A DNA stretch of 62,268 nt from Gammaproteobacteria bacterium (GCA_011051755.1 DRKN01000194.1:1-62268); one strand, 5' to 3'; positions 18,372-26,540 are shown, counted from the first letter of the stretch. The notes: a model not told the origin generated them from the letters alone. Translations and numbers: made by a program.

Positions 18372-18497
18372 TGTCATTCTGTAAAGATTCCCGCAAAAGC
18401 CCCGGTCAGAGATCATCGCTGGGAAGGGCGATGACCCTTGGCGGAAAAACCATTAACAGCCATTCAATATATCTTGATAAAACAGCGACTTGACAAT

Positions 18498-19298
18498 ATG
18501 AACACCATCGCAGGCATTATTTCTTTGCCGTTTGCCGGAAATCCCCCCCGGCAGGCCGCTGGCACAAAGTGGCAAATCCTTGCCGGCGGCCTGCTTTTGC
18601 CGGTCGTTGCCAGCCTGTTTCCGGCAATGGCCCTGGCCGCCGCCCCCACTGACACCCCCCCCCGATACCAGTCACTCGCCGCCCTGCATGAGGTGGCGCG
18701 TGATTTTTTGCAATCACAAATCCCCCTTGACTCGGGTAACAGTCAGGAGATTCATCTTGGCCGCCTGGATTCACGCCTGCGCCTGGGGTTCTGTGAAACG
18801 GGGTTGCAGGCCTTTGTCCCGGCAGGAAGCCGCTTGCAAGGAAAGCTGACCGTGGGTGTGCAATGTCCGGGGGGAAAACCCTGGACCGTTTACATTCCTG
18901 CGAATATCCGTGTCTTTGGCGATGTGCTGACCACCTCCCGCCCCATCAGCCGAGGCGATGCCATCACCCGTGCAGATATCATTGCCCGGCGGCAGGAGAT
19001 ATCAACACTCAGTCACGGATATTATCGCCAGACAGAAGAAATCATCGGCAAACTGGCGATGCGTTCCCTGCCTGCGGGCACCCCACTGACACCCCGCATG
19101 CTGAAGGCGCGCTTGCTGGTTCGCCGGGGTGACGATGTCACCATTCTCGCCAATACAGGTTTTTTACAGGTTCGCAGTAAGGGAAAGGCATTACAGAATG
19201 CCGCCCGGGGCGAGCGAATCACCGTGCGCAACACACGCTCAAAACGTATCATCGAGGGGATCGCCATCGAAGCCGGAACCGTTCAGGTTCACATGTAG
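18498..19298 (+). CDS. flgA: Flagellar P-ring assembly chaperone FlgA
   Basis: FlgA is the periplasmic chaperone for FlgI P-ring assembly. The 266-aa precursor has a long N-terminal stretch and hydrophobic signal (WQILAGGLLLPVVASL ... ALAAA). A SAF-like C-terminal domain follows, with RPISRGDAITRADIIARRQE, GKLAMRSLPAGTPLTPRML and VTILANTGFLQVRSKGKALQ. The ATG at 18498 has a poor ribosome site, and a TTG at 18438 is an alternative start. It is driven by the sigma54 promoter and lies divergent from cheV. Confidence 0.94.
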   Translation: MNTIAGIISLPFAGNPPRQAAGTKWQILAGGLLLPVVASLFPAMALAAAPTDTPPRYQSLAALHEVARDFLQSQIPLDSGNSQEIHLGRLDSRLRLGFCETGLQAFVPAGSRLQGKLTVGVQCPGGKPWTVYIPANIRVFGDVLTTSRPISRGDAITRADIIARRQEISTLSHGYYRQTEEIIGKLAMRSLPAGTPLTPRMLKARLLVRRGDDVTILANTGFLQVRSKGKALQNAARGERITVRNTRSKRIIEGIAIEAGTVQVHM

Positions 19299-19428
19299 CG
19301 CCAACAACATGAATATGCGCACCAATAGACCTGAAAAATCAACGATCCACACGGCAATACCGGTAACTCAACGACAACAACGTGTTTCACGAATGAAGGG
19401 CACTTCCAGAAATGCCTTCATAAGTTCC

Positions 19429-19455
19429 TTAAGTTTCAATACCCTGTGCCGATAG
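19429..19455 (+). promoter_or_regulatory. FliA (sigma28) promoter for flgMN
   Basis: ttaagttt, 11 bases, then gccgatag: 14 of 16 matches to TAAAGTTT-N11-GCCGATAA with exact spacing. It lies 30 bp before the flgM start, as expected for late expression of the anti-sigma28 factor. Confidence 0.9.
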
Positions 19456-19485
19456 TCATAGCAGTAGCGTCAAAGGAGCATCACC

Positions 19486-19806
19486 ATGGCAATTGATATC
19501 ACAGGGATTCCTCCGTCCCAGCCGCAAGGCACAGGAGGAGGTGCAAAGAGCACCACGGACAGCAGCGGAAATGCGGCACGAACCCTGTCGCCGGCAACAC
19601 CGGCAAACAGGGCGGACACCATCACACTCACCCCGCAGGCCAGTCGGTTGAAGGGTGTCGAATCGGCGATCAATGCCCAATCCGTGATCGATGGGGAACG
19701 CGTGCAGAGTCTCAAATCGGCAATCGATGCGGGGGAGTATGAAATCAATCCCTTGCGTGTAGCAGAGAAATTCATCCAGTTCGAGAACAACCTGAGATCA
19801 TTCTGA
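19486..19806 (+). CDS. flgM: Anti-sigma28 factor FlgM
   Basis: FlgM binds FliA until the hook is complete and is then exported through the hook. The 106-aa protein has the disordered, Ser/Thr/Pro/Gly-rich N-terminal half and the C-terminal FliA-binding segment (SVIDGERVQSLKSAIDAGEY, NPLRVAEKFIQFENNL). AAGGAG stands 7 bases before the ATG. It is autoregulated by the FliA promoter upstream and leads flgN by 4 bp. Confidence 0.95.
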   Translation: MAIDITGIPPSQPQGTGGGAKSTTDSSGNAARTLSPATPANRADTITLTPQASRLKGVESAINAQSVIDGERVQSLKSAIDAGEYEINPLRVAEKFIQFENNLRSF

Positions 19807-19810
19807 AGCC

Positions 19811-20305
19811 ATGAGCAATTCCACAGCAGAATATCGGCTACTCATCCTGCTTGAAATACAACAGCAGAATGCCGTGCGCATGTTGGAGGTGCTTCAACAA
19901 GAATACGACGCACTGAAGGGCAATGATCGACAGGCCTTCGAGCAGGCAATGGACGCTAAACTCAAGCACATCAATGATCTTGAACAACAGGAACTGTCAT
20001 CACAGCCAGAACTGGAAAAGATCATCGGCTCACCCGCTGACCGTCGCCAGCTGGAGGCCTTCATCATCAACAGCAAGAATCCACAGCTAGTCGCTGAATG
20101 GCGCTCCCTGCACGCCGCACTGAAACAATGCCATGAACAAAATCTGCTGAACCAGCGCATCCTCGAGGCCTCACAGGCCCAGGTACAACAGGCATTGAGC
20201 CTCTTACATGGTAAAAGTCATGAACAACTGTCTTCACATACCTATCGAGACAGTGGAAAATCGGATCACCGTCCCGCGCAGGGACAGTCAATTGCCATTG
20301 CCTGA
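19811..20305 (+). CDS. flgN: Flagellar export chaperone FlgN
   Basis: FlgN escorts FlgK and FlgL to the export gate. The 164-aa protein is almost wholly helical and rich in Gln/Glu with coiled-coil character (EIQQQNAVRMLEVLQQEYDA; KLKHINDLEQQEL), the family pattern, plus a Gln-rich disordered tail. It follows flgM directly and its clients flgK/flgL are in the same window. Confidence 0.92.
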   Translation: MSNSTAEYRLLILLEIQQQNAVRMLEVLQQEYDALKGNDRQAFEQAMDAKLKHINDLEQQELSSQPELEKIIGSPADRRQLEAFIINSKNPQLVAEWRSLHAALKQCHEQNLLNQRILEASQAQVQQALSLLHGKSHEQLSSHTYRDSGKSDHRPAQGQSIAIA

Positions 20306-20313
20306 TACAGGCC

Positions 20314-20335
20314 GTCGTCGCAGGGTGGCGACGAC
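20314..20335. other. Hairpin between flgN and the PilZ gene
   Basis: Perfect 8-bp arms gtcgtcgc (20314-20321) and gcgacgac (20328-20335) with a 6-nt loop and no T tract. It could be an attenuating or mRNA-stabilising structure in the flgMN-ycgR transcript. Confidence 0.45.
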
Positions 20336-20369
20336 CACTGAAGGGCGGCTTAACTGAAACACTCGATAC

Positions 20370-21110
20370 ATGGCCCAGCAACAAGCGGAAGGCAATAACT
20401 ACCAACAACAGTACGAGGAAGTCACCTCGACAACTCGTATCACGGCCATTCTTCGCCCTTTGCAACAACAGCACAGCATTATCAGTATTGCCGTCCCTTC
20501 GGCAAAACGCCTGTTTAATAGTACTCTGCTCGAAGTGAACCCCGGGCAGGGCTATCTGTTGCTTGATGAATTACACCCCCGTGAGGGTCATACCCAGCTC
20601 AGCACGGCCGGCAAGATCGGACTGAGTGCGCACCGCGAAGGCATTGAAATCAAGATGATCCTCGAGATCAGCGAAATCGGTACCGATAATGGCGTTGCTT
20701 TCTACAAGGTTCCATTTCCAAAGATCATTCGTTATCGCCAGCGCCGCCATATCTTCAGAGTCCCGGTAAGTGCGCTACAATCCATCCAGGTTGAACTGGC
20801 GGATGAACAGGGCAATACCTTTCACGGTGAACTACAGGATATTTCGGCCGCAGGCATGTGCGTGCGTTTCCCGCCCAAAACAGCAATCGATGAAGAAAAA
20901 AAGGCACGAGCCCTGGCCTACACCATTACTCTCCCCGATAAGAAACGTGTTCAAGGCCGTTTCATCCTGCGCCGCATCACCCGGCATGAACCCAGTCGCA
21001 ACATCCAGGTCGGCGGCAATTTTGAACAACTGGACAAGATACAAGCGCGCACCATCGAGCGCTTTGTGCTTGAAATACAGCGGGAATCACGCCGTAAAAT
21101 GTCGCGATAG
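20370..21110 (+). CDS. ycgR: YcgR-like flagellar brake protein with PilZ domain
   Basis: YcgR-type proteins bind cyclic di-GMP and then slow or bias the flagellar motor. The 246-aa protein has an N-terminal YcgR/PilZN beta-barrel domain (about 15-110) and a C-terminal PilZ domain from about 115. The c-di-GMP motifs are the arginine patch YRQRRHIFRVPV and DISAAG (the D/N-x-S-x-x-G motif). Both are intact, so ligand binding is likely. It follows flgN by 64 bp and is probably co-expressed with late flagellar genes. Confidence 0.92.
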   Translation: MAQQQAEGNNYQQQYEEVTSTTRITAILRPLQQQHSIISIAVPSAKRLFNSTLLEVNPGQGYLLLDELHPREGHTQLSTAGKIGLSAHREGIEIKMILEISEIGTDNGVAFYKVPFPKIIRYRQRRHIFRVPVSALQSIQVELADEQGNTFHGELQDISAAGMCVRFPPKTAIDEEKKARALAYTITLPDKKRVQGRFILRRITRHEPSRNIQVGGNFEQLDKIQARTIERFVLEIQRESRRKMSR

Positions 21111-21262
21111 CCGGCACTTGACGTGTAAAATACACCTCAAGTGATTTTCGGCTTGAGACATGTATTAAAAAACGAAAATTCCTTATATGGCACGAACCAT
21201 GCCCGCAAAAATATTGTCACTACAGAAAATATCGTTCCCACACAGGCGGAAATTCAGTTCTT

Positions 21263-21283
21263 GTAGGGTGGGCATTGCCCACC
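21263..21283. repeat. gtagggtgggca palindrome copy
   Basis: gtagggtgggcattgcccac plus c in the convergent gap between ycgR and the transferase gene. Nothing else is recognised in 21111-21316. Confidence 0.8.
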
Positions 21284-21316
21284 ATTGCCGGCTGACAGGC
21301 ATCAAGTAAAAATCCA

Positions 21317-22000
21317 TTAATTGTTAGACTTATCAAAACTGACAGGGGGAAACGCGGCAAGGCAAGCCGCCAACTCGTCCGACAAAGACAGACAGTCGGC
21401 CTCCTGCTTCAGTCGCTGCAAGTCCTCGACAACGTCCACATCCCAGAGTGGCGGCAGGGAAAGATAGCCATCCTCCATTCGTTGGCATGTTTTTTTGAAC
21501 ACGGCAGCGGTTCCCCAGGGCATATCTTCAAATAGCGGGCGATGATTACGACGCTGCCCCAGCATGACATAACCACCATCTTCTGCGGGACCAATCACCG
21601 CCGGTACTCCGTCACGCAGGGCCACGAGCGCCCGGTAAAGATAATCGGCGCTCAATGCCGGACAATCGCTACCAATCACCAGCGCATACTCGGCAGCGCT
21701 CAGAGCAACATCAAAGGCATGACTCATTCTCGCCCCCAGGTCGGGGCCGGACTGGCCATGCAGGGTGAGAGGAAATTGGGCCTGCTGGCGGAAAAAAAAC
21801 TCCGCGTGAATATCCGGGCTGCACCACAGCTGTAACGGCGCCAATTGCGCAGGGACGATGGTATTCAGGCAATGCTCCGCCAGCGCCCGATGCCAGCGAA
21901 CCGCCGCTTCATTACCAATGGTACGAGCCAGCCGCGTCTTCACCTGCCCCGCCACCGGCGCCCGGCAAAACAACAAAATACGTGCTGCGGGAAACTGCAT
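21317..22000 (-). CDS. rSAM/selenodomain-associated transferase 1 (TIGR04282 type)
   Basis: A GT-A fold nucleotidyltransferase/glycosyltransferase-like enzyme of the DUF2064 family, always encoded with a radical SAM partner and implicated in arsenosugar or related modified-sugar synthesis. The 227-aa protein shows LFCRAPVAGQVKTRLA near the start, SPDIHAEFFFR, the metal-binding region VIGSDCPALS and GPAEDGGYVMLGQ. The ATG at 22000 follows the upstream gene's stop by 2 bp; the longer GTG start at 22045 would overlap that gene. It is last in the three-gene rSAM cassette. Confidence 0.88.
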   Translation of the reverse strand: MQFPAARILLFCRAPVAGQVKTRLARTIGNEAAVRWHRALAEHCLNTIVPAQLAPLQLWCSPDIHAEFFFRQQAQFPLTLHGQSGPDLGARMSHAFDVALSAAEYALVIGSDCPALSADYLYRALVALRDGVPAVIGPAEDGGYVMLGQRRNHRPLFEDMPWGTAAVFKKTCQRMEDGYLSLPPLWDVDVVEDLQRLKQEADCLSLSDELAACLAAFPPVSFDKSNN

Positions 22001-22004
22001 GGGA

Positions 22005-22679
22005 TCAGCGGTAATACTGCCGAACCAGGCGTGCAGGATCGGCACCCAGCCAGTAAGAAAAACGCAGCCGCCACATCAACAGGATGGTTCTAAAAATACC
22101 ATTCTCCTCCCAGCGCCGGCTGGAGGTCACCACACGCTGGCGCAGACAAGCGGCAGGCGCCCTTTTTTTCAGGCGGCGGCTGAGGGCTATATCCTCCATC
22201 AAGGGAATATCATCAAAACCACCCACGGCATGAAACAGGTCTTTTGTCACGAATATGGCCTGATCACCCGTGGCAATTCGGGTCATTCGGGAACGCCGGT
22301 TCATCATGCATTCGATCAACCGAAAACCGGGTGCGGAACCGGAGAGACGCACGTCAAAACGCCCCCAGCGGGCCGTCGTTTGCAGCGCGGAGAAAATGAC
22401 ATCGCAGGCCGCATCAGGCAACCGTGTATCCGCATGCAGGAACAGCAGCACATCACCCTGCGCAGCCTGGGCGCCATGATTCATCTGGGCTGCACGACCC
22501 GCTGGCGACACGAGCACGCCGTCCGCCAATGGCCGGGCAATCGCTGCCGTACCATCGCGGCTGCCACCATCGACGACGATGATCTCGTGACCCTGCGTCC
22601 GATACGGCTGCAACCCGCCGAGGCAGACGGCAATGGTCGCTGCCTCATTCAATACCGGAATGATGATCGAAATCCGCAT
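22005..22679 (-). CDS. rSAM/selenodomain-associated glycosyltransferase 2 (TIGR04283 type)
   Basis: A family 2 glycosyltransferase of 224 aa. It begins MRISIIIPVLNEAATI, has the nucleotide-binding EIIVVDGGSRDGTAAIA, the DxD-like LLFLHADTRLP, and the acceptor/catalytic region GGFDDIPLMEDIALSRRLKK. The C terminus (FRTILLMWRLRFSYWLGADP) could be membrane-associated. It lies between the radical SAM gene and transferase 1, the standard cassette order. The substrate is not shown by the sequence; an arsenosugar or selenium/arsenic-linked sugar role is inferred from the family. Confidence 0.9.
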   Translation of the reverse strand: MRISIIIPVLNEAATIAVCLGGLQPYRTQGHEIIVVDGGSRDGTAAIARPLADGVLVSPAGRAAQMNHGAQAAQGDVLLFLHADTRLPDAACDVIFSALQTTARWGRFDVRLSGSAPGFRLIECMMNRRSRMTRIATGDQAIFVTKDLFHAVGGFDDIPLMEDIALSRRLKKRAPAACLRQRVVTSSRRWEENGIFRTILLMWRLRFSYWLGADPARLVRQYYR

Positions 22680-22715
22680 GGTTCAATAATCAGCGCCGAT
22701 GCAGCGGACGGATCG

Positions 22716-23714
22716 TCATGACAGGGCACCGCCACAACTGCTGCCCTGCCCGGCGGTACAGCCATAGCAGTGACCGCTGACCACGATCGACTCGCCCGCC
22801 AGATCGACGCCCAGCAGATCGGAGAGATGGGTTGCGCCCTTTTCCGCGCACGGGGCCAGCCCGATGATCCCGCGGGTGATGGGTAGTTTCAACATCTGAT
22901 TGAAATCGCAGTCGTAGACATAGCCTTGCCAATCGACACTCAGCAAACTGCGGCACATCACGGTGGCAAGGTTGGCCTCACTGTGCGAGGCCGTCAGCAG
23001 CGCCATGTATTCATCGAACTGCCCGCGCGAAATCAGCGTGCTGCCAAAGCGCTGGATGGGCATATTGGCCAGCGTCAGCAGTTGATTGAATTCAATACCA
23101 TGCACCGTGCGCAGCTGCTGCTTGTAATCCGCCTCCAATGCACCCTGCCCCGGCGGCAAAAAAGGGCCACCGGGATTGTAGACCAGATTGAGCATCAGCC
23201 CGCTGCCGGGCTGACCGTATCCCAACCGGTTCAACCGCTGCAAACCACGAATACTGGCGTCATACACCCCCTTGCCACGCTGGTCATCGACGTTCTCCTT
23301 CTGATAACAAGGCATGGAGGCCATCACCTCTACCTGCTGTCCGGCCAGAAATTCTCCCAGACTTTCATACCCGGGCTCCTCAAGAATCGTCAGGTTGCAG
23401 CGATCTATCACATGCACCCCGAGTTTGCGTGCCTCGCTCACCAGAAAACGAAAATGCGGGTTCATCTCCGGCGCACCACCGGTCAGATCCAACGTGCTGA
23501 TCTTTGCATCACCCTTCGCGCTGCGCAGATAATCCAGCACCGTGTCGATATTCGCCTCGCCCATCAATTCCGTGCGCTTGGGGCCGGCATTGACGTGACA
23601 ATGCAGGCACTGTTGATTGCACAGATAACCGAGGTTGACTTGTAACGTGGTCACACCCTCGCGTGACAGGGCGGGAAATTTGGTTTGTTGTAGTAATGGC
23701 AGGGTTTCCAGCAT
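22716..23714 (-). CDS. arsS: ArsS-type radical SAM/Cys-rich protein
   Basis: A radical SAM enzyme (332 aa) of the TIGR04167/DUF3641 family, which joins the SAM deoxyadenosyl group to arsenicals in arsenosugar synthesis in characterised members. The CxxxCxxC cluster is C32-C36-C39 (CNQQCLHC), followed by the GG motif LDLTGGAPEMNP. The C-terminal domain has CRSLLSVDWQGYVYDCDFNQ and the cysteine-rich end HCYGCTAGQGSSCGG. In some relatives a selenocysteine replaces one cysteine; here all are cysteine codons. ATG 23714 is chosen over GTG 23732 because of the gagagag sequence upstream. No arsM is present. Confidence 0.9.
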   Translation of the reverse strand: MLETLPLLQQTKFPALSREGVTTLQVNLGYLCNQQCLHCHVNAGPKRTELMGEANIDTVLDYLRSAKGDAKISTLDLTGGAPEMNPHFRFLVSEARKLGVHVIDRCNLTILEEPGYESLGEFLAGQQVEVMASMPCYQKENVDDQRGKGVYDASIRGLQRLNRLGYGQPGSGLMLNLVYNPGGPFLPPGQGALEADYKQQLRTVHGIEFNQLLTLANMPIQRFGSTLISRGQFDEYMALLTASHSEANLATVMCRSLLSVDWQGYVYDCDFNQMLKLPITRGIIGLAPCAEKGATHLSDLLGVDLAGESIVVSGHCYGCTAGQGSSCGGALS

Positions 23715-23892
23715 ATCTCTCTCGCAAATCACCTAATAATATGAATGGTCATCGGGCAGGATCAGAGGGCCATTTACGCCCCCCCTACGCCGGGAATGCG
23801 CCAAACACGGCTTGAAGCCACCCAGCGTGACAGGCAGAATACTTTACCACGCCGCACAGGCACCCTGACGCACAAACAGGACAAATGTTACC

Positions 23893-24501
23893 TTGAACCA
23901 GCAGCTACCCAGCGACAACGAGCTGATTCCCCGACTGCTGGCGCATGATGAAACCGCCTATACGCAGGTGGTCTCGGCCTACCATGGCCTGATGGTGCAT
24001 CTGGCCCGCGCCATTGTCGGCCCGGCCATCGCCGATGAAGTCGCCCAGGCGGCCTGGCTGGCCGTGATCCGGGCTCTGCCACGTTTTGAGCGGCGCTCCA
24101 GCCTGAAGACCTGGGTTCTACGCATCGTCAGCAATACGGCCAAAACCCGCCTGCGGCACGAGTCCCGCACCGTCAGTCTGGAAGACACGCAGGGTGACCA
24201 GACCAGCATCAACGCCGGCCAATTCAATGCCTCGGGCCGCTGGGCCAGCCCACCCACCGTCTGGCATGCAGACACACCGGACGACCTGCTGGCCAGTCAG
24301 GAACTGCGCGCCTGCATCGACACCGCCCTCCGCGCCCTGTCTCCCCTGCAACGCGCCGCGTTGACCTTACGCGACATGCAGGGACTGGACATGGAAAGTA
24401 TTTGTAAGGTTTTGGAGGTTTCCGAGTCCAATGGACGGGTACTGCTGCACCGTGCACGCCATCGCATACACGCGGCAATTGAAGAGTTTTACCAACAATG
24501 A
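23893..24501 (+). CDS. ECF-type sigma70 family sigma factor
   Basis: A 202-aa ECF sigma factor. Region 2 covers LIPRLLAHDETAYTQVVSAY to SSLKTWVLRIVSNTAKTRL and region 4 covers LRALSPLQRAALTLRDMQGL to SNGRVLLHRARHRI. An acidic/polar linker (about 95-135) is longer than usual. The likely start is TTG at 23893 with AGGA 11 bases upstream, because no ATG gives a complete region 2. It overlaps the downstream anti-sigma gene by 4 bp (ATGA) and is divergent from the arsS cassette. Confidence 0.9.
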   Translation: MNQQLPSDNELIPRLLAHDETAYTQVVSAYHGLMVHLARAIVGPAIADEVAQAAWLAVIRALPRFERRSSLKTWVLRIVSNTAKTRLRHESRTVSLEDTQGDQTSINAGQFNASGRWASPPTVWHADTPDDLLASQELRACIDTALRALSPLQRAALTLRDMQGLDMESICKVLEVSESNGRVLLHRARHRIHAAIEEFYQQ

Positions 24502-24770
24502 AAATGATGCCGAGTTGCCGTGAGATCAGCGAACAGGCCAGTGACTATCTGGATCAGGATCTGTCCCCCTGGCAACGGGCCGCCTTCCGCATGCACCTGC
24601 TGATGTGCGTCTATTGCCGCCGGCATGTAAAACACCTCGGGTTCACCGTGGCCACTCTGGGAAAAATCGCCAGCGAAGAGAAAGCGCGGGAAAACGACGA
24701 CATCCAGCAAATTATCGCACTGATCAAACGGCAGCAGAAAGAGTCCCCCGAGCAAAAGGGCGGGGACTGA
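24498..24770 (+). CDS. Zinc-finger anti-sigma factor (ZAS/zf-HC2)
   Basis: A 90-aa soluble protein with the H33-x3-C37-x2-C40 zinc motif (MHLLMCVYCRRH) of anti-sigma domains and an upstream SCREISEQASDYLDQ helix. It has no transmembrane segment, so it is probably a cytoplasmic, possibly redox- or metal-sensing anti-sigma factor for the ECF sigma it overlaps. The C terminus is Lys/Glu/Gln-rich. Confidence 0.85.
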   Translation: MKMMPSCREISEQASDYLDQDLSPWQRAAFRMHLLMCVYCRRHVKHLGFTVATLGKIASEEKARENDDIQQIIALIKRQQKESPEQKGGD

Positions 24771-24779
24771 GTCAACCGC

Positions 24780-24801
24780 GTGGGCACAGTGCCCACCCTA
24801 C
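24780..24801. repeat. gtgggcacagtgcccaccctac palindrome at an IS scrap boundary
   Basis: A perfect short inverted repeat, gtgggcac/gtgcccac. It borders the IS110-like remnant and truncates its reading frame. Confidence 0.8.
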
Positions 24802-24805
24802 ATGC

Positions 24806-24916
24806 TTCACGACGCTTGAGCATACGCTTTTTCACCACCTTGCCTCGCGCGTTACAGCACATCGCATGAAATATAGTCTTTGCGATATCCAGTCCAATCG
24901 TCGTAATCTTGTCCAG
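24806..24916 (-). pseudogene. IS110-family transposase N-terminal remnant
   Basis: A minus-strand fragment of about 37 codons reads LDKITTIGLDIAKTIFHAM then GKVVKKRMLKR. This is the start of the DEDD transposase of IS110 elements, where IG(L/I)D(I/L)AK contains the first catalytic Asp. aaaggag precedes it at the normal distance. Homology stops where the gtgggcac repeat begins, so only the 5' tip of the gene is left. The rest of 24771-25092 holds nothing I recognise. Confidence 0.8.
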
Positions 24917-25092
24917 GGTCTTCTCCTTTCTATTTGATGGTGGGTAATACATCTCCATCATGGCGCATTACGACGCCGTTTGTAGGGGGGAGGAGACCAT
25001 CTCATCAGGCTACTTGCTAAGTTTGTGGAGCGCCGTCAAGGACTGAGTGTAGATAAGTAGCCAAATCCGATGTTAAACTTGCCGCCACAAAC

Positions 25093-25168
25093 GGGGCCGT
25101 AGCTCAGCTGGGAGAGCGCTGCGTTCGCAATGCAGAGGTCGGGAGTTCGATCCTCCTCGGCTCCACCA
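25093..25168 (+). tRNA. tRNA-Ala (anticodon CGC)
   Basis: A 76-nt class I tRNA with acceptor ggggccg/cggctcc, D-arm agctcagctgggagagc, loop ttcgcaa with anticodon CGC (reads GCG), T-loop gagttcgatcctc and encoded CCA at 25166-25168. Confidence 0.94.
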
Positions 25169-25247
25169 ATAACCCTGTATACGTTGCATCCCGAGCCATC
25201 CGGTTCAGACCCGGCCAGCACGCAGCAACCCATTCCCACTTTAACAT

Positions 25248-25324
25248 GCCCCGGTAGCTCAGCTGGATAGAGCAGCCGCCTCCTAAGCGGCAGGTCGGAC
25301 GTTCGAATCGTCTCCGGGGCGCCA
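25248..25324 (+). tRNA. tRNA-Arg (anticodon CCU)
   Basis: A 77-nt tRNA with acceptor gccccgg/ccggggc, D-arm agctcagctggatagagc, loop ctcctaa with anticodon CCT (reads AGG), T-loop acgttcgaatcgt and encoded CCA at 25322-25324. It lies 79 bp from tRNA-Ala on the same strand. Confidence 0.95.
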
Positions 25325-25336
25325 TTTTCCCACCCT

Positions 25337-25654
25337 TCACGCGGGCCCCACCTTCGTCAGTTTACAGGAGACTTCGTAGCGCAGATCGGCATTGGGCTCG
25401 CAGCGCACCACCCGCCCCTGCGCCGAGATGGCGGGAATAACTTTGTCCTTGCCAGGTTTTACCAGAATGGAGAGCGGCGTTTCGAGCAATAACAATTCAT
25501 CGCATTCGATACGCATACCGATCGCCGAAAAATCCACCAACCGAGCAACATTCCACTCCTGCGAATCGGCTGTACGGTAAAGTACCTGACACTGAGTCAC
25601 TATACGCGGAAAGAGTCGCTTCTCCCGAAAAGGCTTGTCAGAAAAGCTTGTCAT
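25337..25654 (-). CDS. PilZ domain protein
   Basis: A single-domain 105-aa PilZ protein. The N terminus [18 protein letters not shown] provides the arginine-rich c-di-GMP motif (RLFPR in place of RxxxR), and [11 protein letters not shown] is the D-x-S-x-x-G motif. It is therefore a probable c-di-GMP receptor. It is transcribed toward the tRNAs and close to pgaABCD, whose polysaccharide output is c-di-GMP controlled in other bacteria. A direct link is only inferred. Confidence 0.88.
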   Translation of the reverse strand: MTSFSDKPFREKRLFPRIVTQCQVLYRTADSQEWNVARLVDFSAIGMRIECDELLLLETPLSILVKPGKDKVIPAISAQGRVVRCEPNADLRYEVSCKLTKVGPA

Positions 25655-25832
25655 CCAGTTGCCCGAGTGAGATGGAATACGATATATCGCTATATTTACA
25701 CCCTTGTATATCGGCGTACCTGACTAAGTTTGAAGCCTCGAACGAGACCTAGTCGCCACCCGCAACAGCAGCAACGCAAATGCCCAATACGGTATACTGC
25801 CTGCCCCACCCATAACATGTATGGATCGACCC

Positions 25833-26108
25833 ATGCCGCAAATCAACATTGAACATCACGTCTCCCCAGCCAAGCTGGATGCCATGGGCGTGGATGGATG
25901 GCCACTCTGGCGTAAGGAAGCTTCACGCTTCGACTGGCACTACGATAACGAAGAAGTCTGCTACATCCTGGAAGGTGAGGCCATTGTAACCCCCCTCGGC
26001 GGAAAACCTGTCACCATCGGCCGTGGCGATTTGGTGCATTTTCCAGCAGGCATGTCCTGCGAGTGGGAAATCACCGCCGATATTGAAAAGCATTACACGT
26101 TTAAATAG
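25833..26108 (+). CDS. Small cupin (DUF861/cupin_3) protein
   Basis: A 91-aa single cupin. The double-stranded beta-helix motifs are EEVCYILEGEAIVTP (motif 1, with the usual histidines missing) and GDLVHFPAGMSCEWEI (motif 2). The first metal-binding HxH is absent, so it may be non-catalytic or bind metal differently. Start 25833 gives MPQINIEHH; the ATG at 25821 is an equal alternative. It precedes the yheU homologue by 30 bp and may be co-transcribed. Substrate unknown. Confidence 0.85.
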   Translation: MPQINIEHHVSPAKLDAMGVDGWPLWRKEASRFDWHYDNEEVCYILEGEAIVTPLGGKPVTIGRGDLVHFPAGMSCEWEITADIEKHYTFK

Positions 26109-26138
26109 GCGGCAATTCCCCCGTCGCAGACCACTCAC

Positions 26139-26390
26139 ATGTTGATCCCCCACAAACAGCTCAGCCCGGACACCCTGAACAACCTCATTGAAGAGTTTGT
26201 CAGTCGCGACGGGACGGACTACGGCGCGGAAGAAATTCCCTTCACACAAAAAACCGAGCAGGTGTTAAGGTTATTACAACAAGGCGAAATCGCCATTCTC
26301 TTCGACGAAGAAACCGGCAGTTGCAATATTGTCCCCTGCCGAGAACTGGCTCACCATGGTATCAGAGAAGCCTATAAGGATCCCCCTTGA
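26139..26390 (+). CDS. yheU: YheU/UPF0270 family protein
   Basis: An 83-aa protein closely following the UPF0270 pattern: MLIPHKQLSPDTLNNLIEEF, VSRDGTDYG, then a mid-protein VLRLLQQGEIAILFDEETGS and NIVPC. Function is unknown in the family. It lies directly after the cupin gene. Confidence 0.92.
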   Translation: MLIPHKQLSPDTLNNLIEEFVSRDGTDYGAEEIPFTQKTEQVLRLLQQGEIAILFDEETGSCNIVPCRELAHHGIREAYKDPP

Positions 26391-26426
26391 CCTTAACGGG
26401 TAGCATCCAGAATGGTACTGACTCAA

Positions 26427-26540
26427 GCTTGAGAACTTGGAATACCGTCATTCCCGCGCAGTCGAGAATCCGCAAACGTAGGAGGCGGCACGATAAACTC
26501 CCGGGTTTCGCTATGCTCAACCCGGGCGACTTACTGGATC
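26427..26540. repeat. Two dispersed repeat types between yheU and pgaD
   Basis: 26427-26473 (agcttgagaacttggaatac then cgtcattcccgcgcag) matches 57914-57962 over about 45 bp. 26492-26540 (gataaactcccgggtttcgc then tatgctcaacccgggc) matches the right arm of the palindrome at 38798-38877. These are extragenic repeats, not genes. Confidence 0.8.

Noticed and set aside
18382..18408. FliA-like site upstream of flgA
   Set aside because: 12/16 match, but the adjacent sigma54 site is perfect; I kept it only as a note.
25036..25340. Minus-strand frames over 25093-25324
   Set aside because: They are reverse translations of the two tRNA genes.
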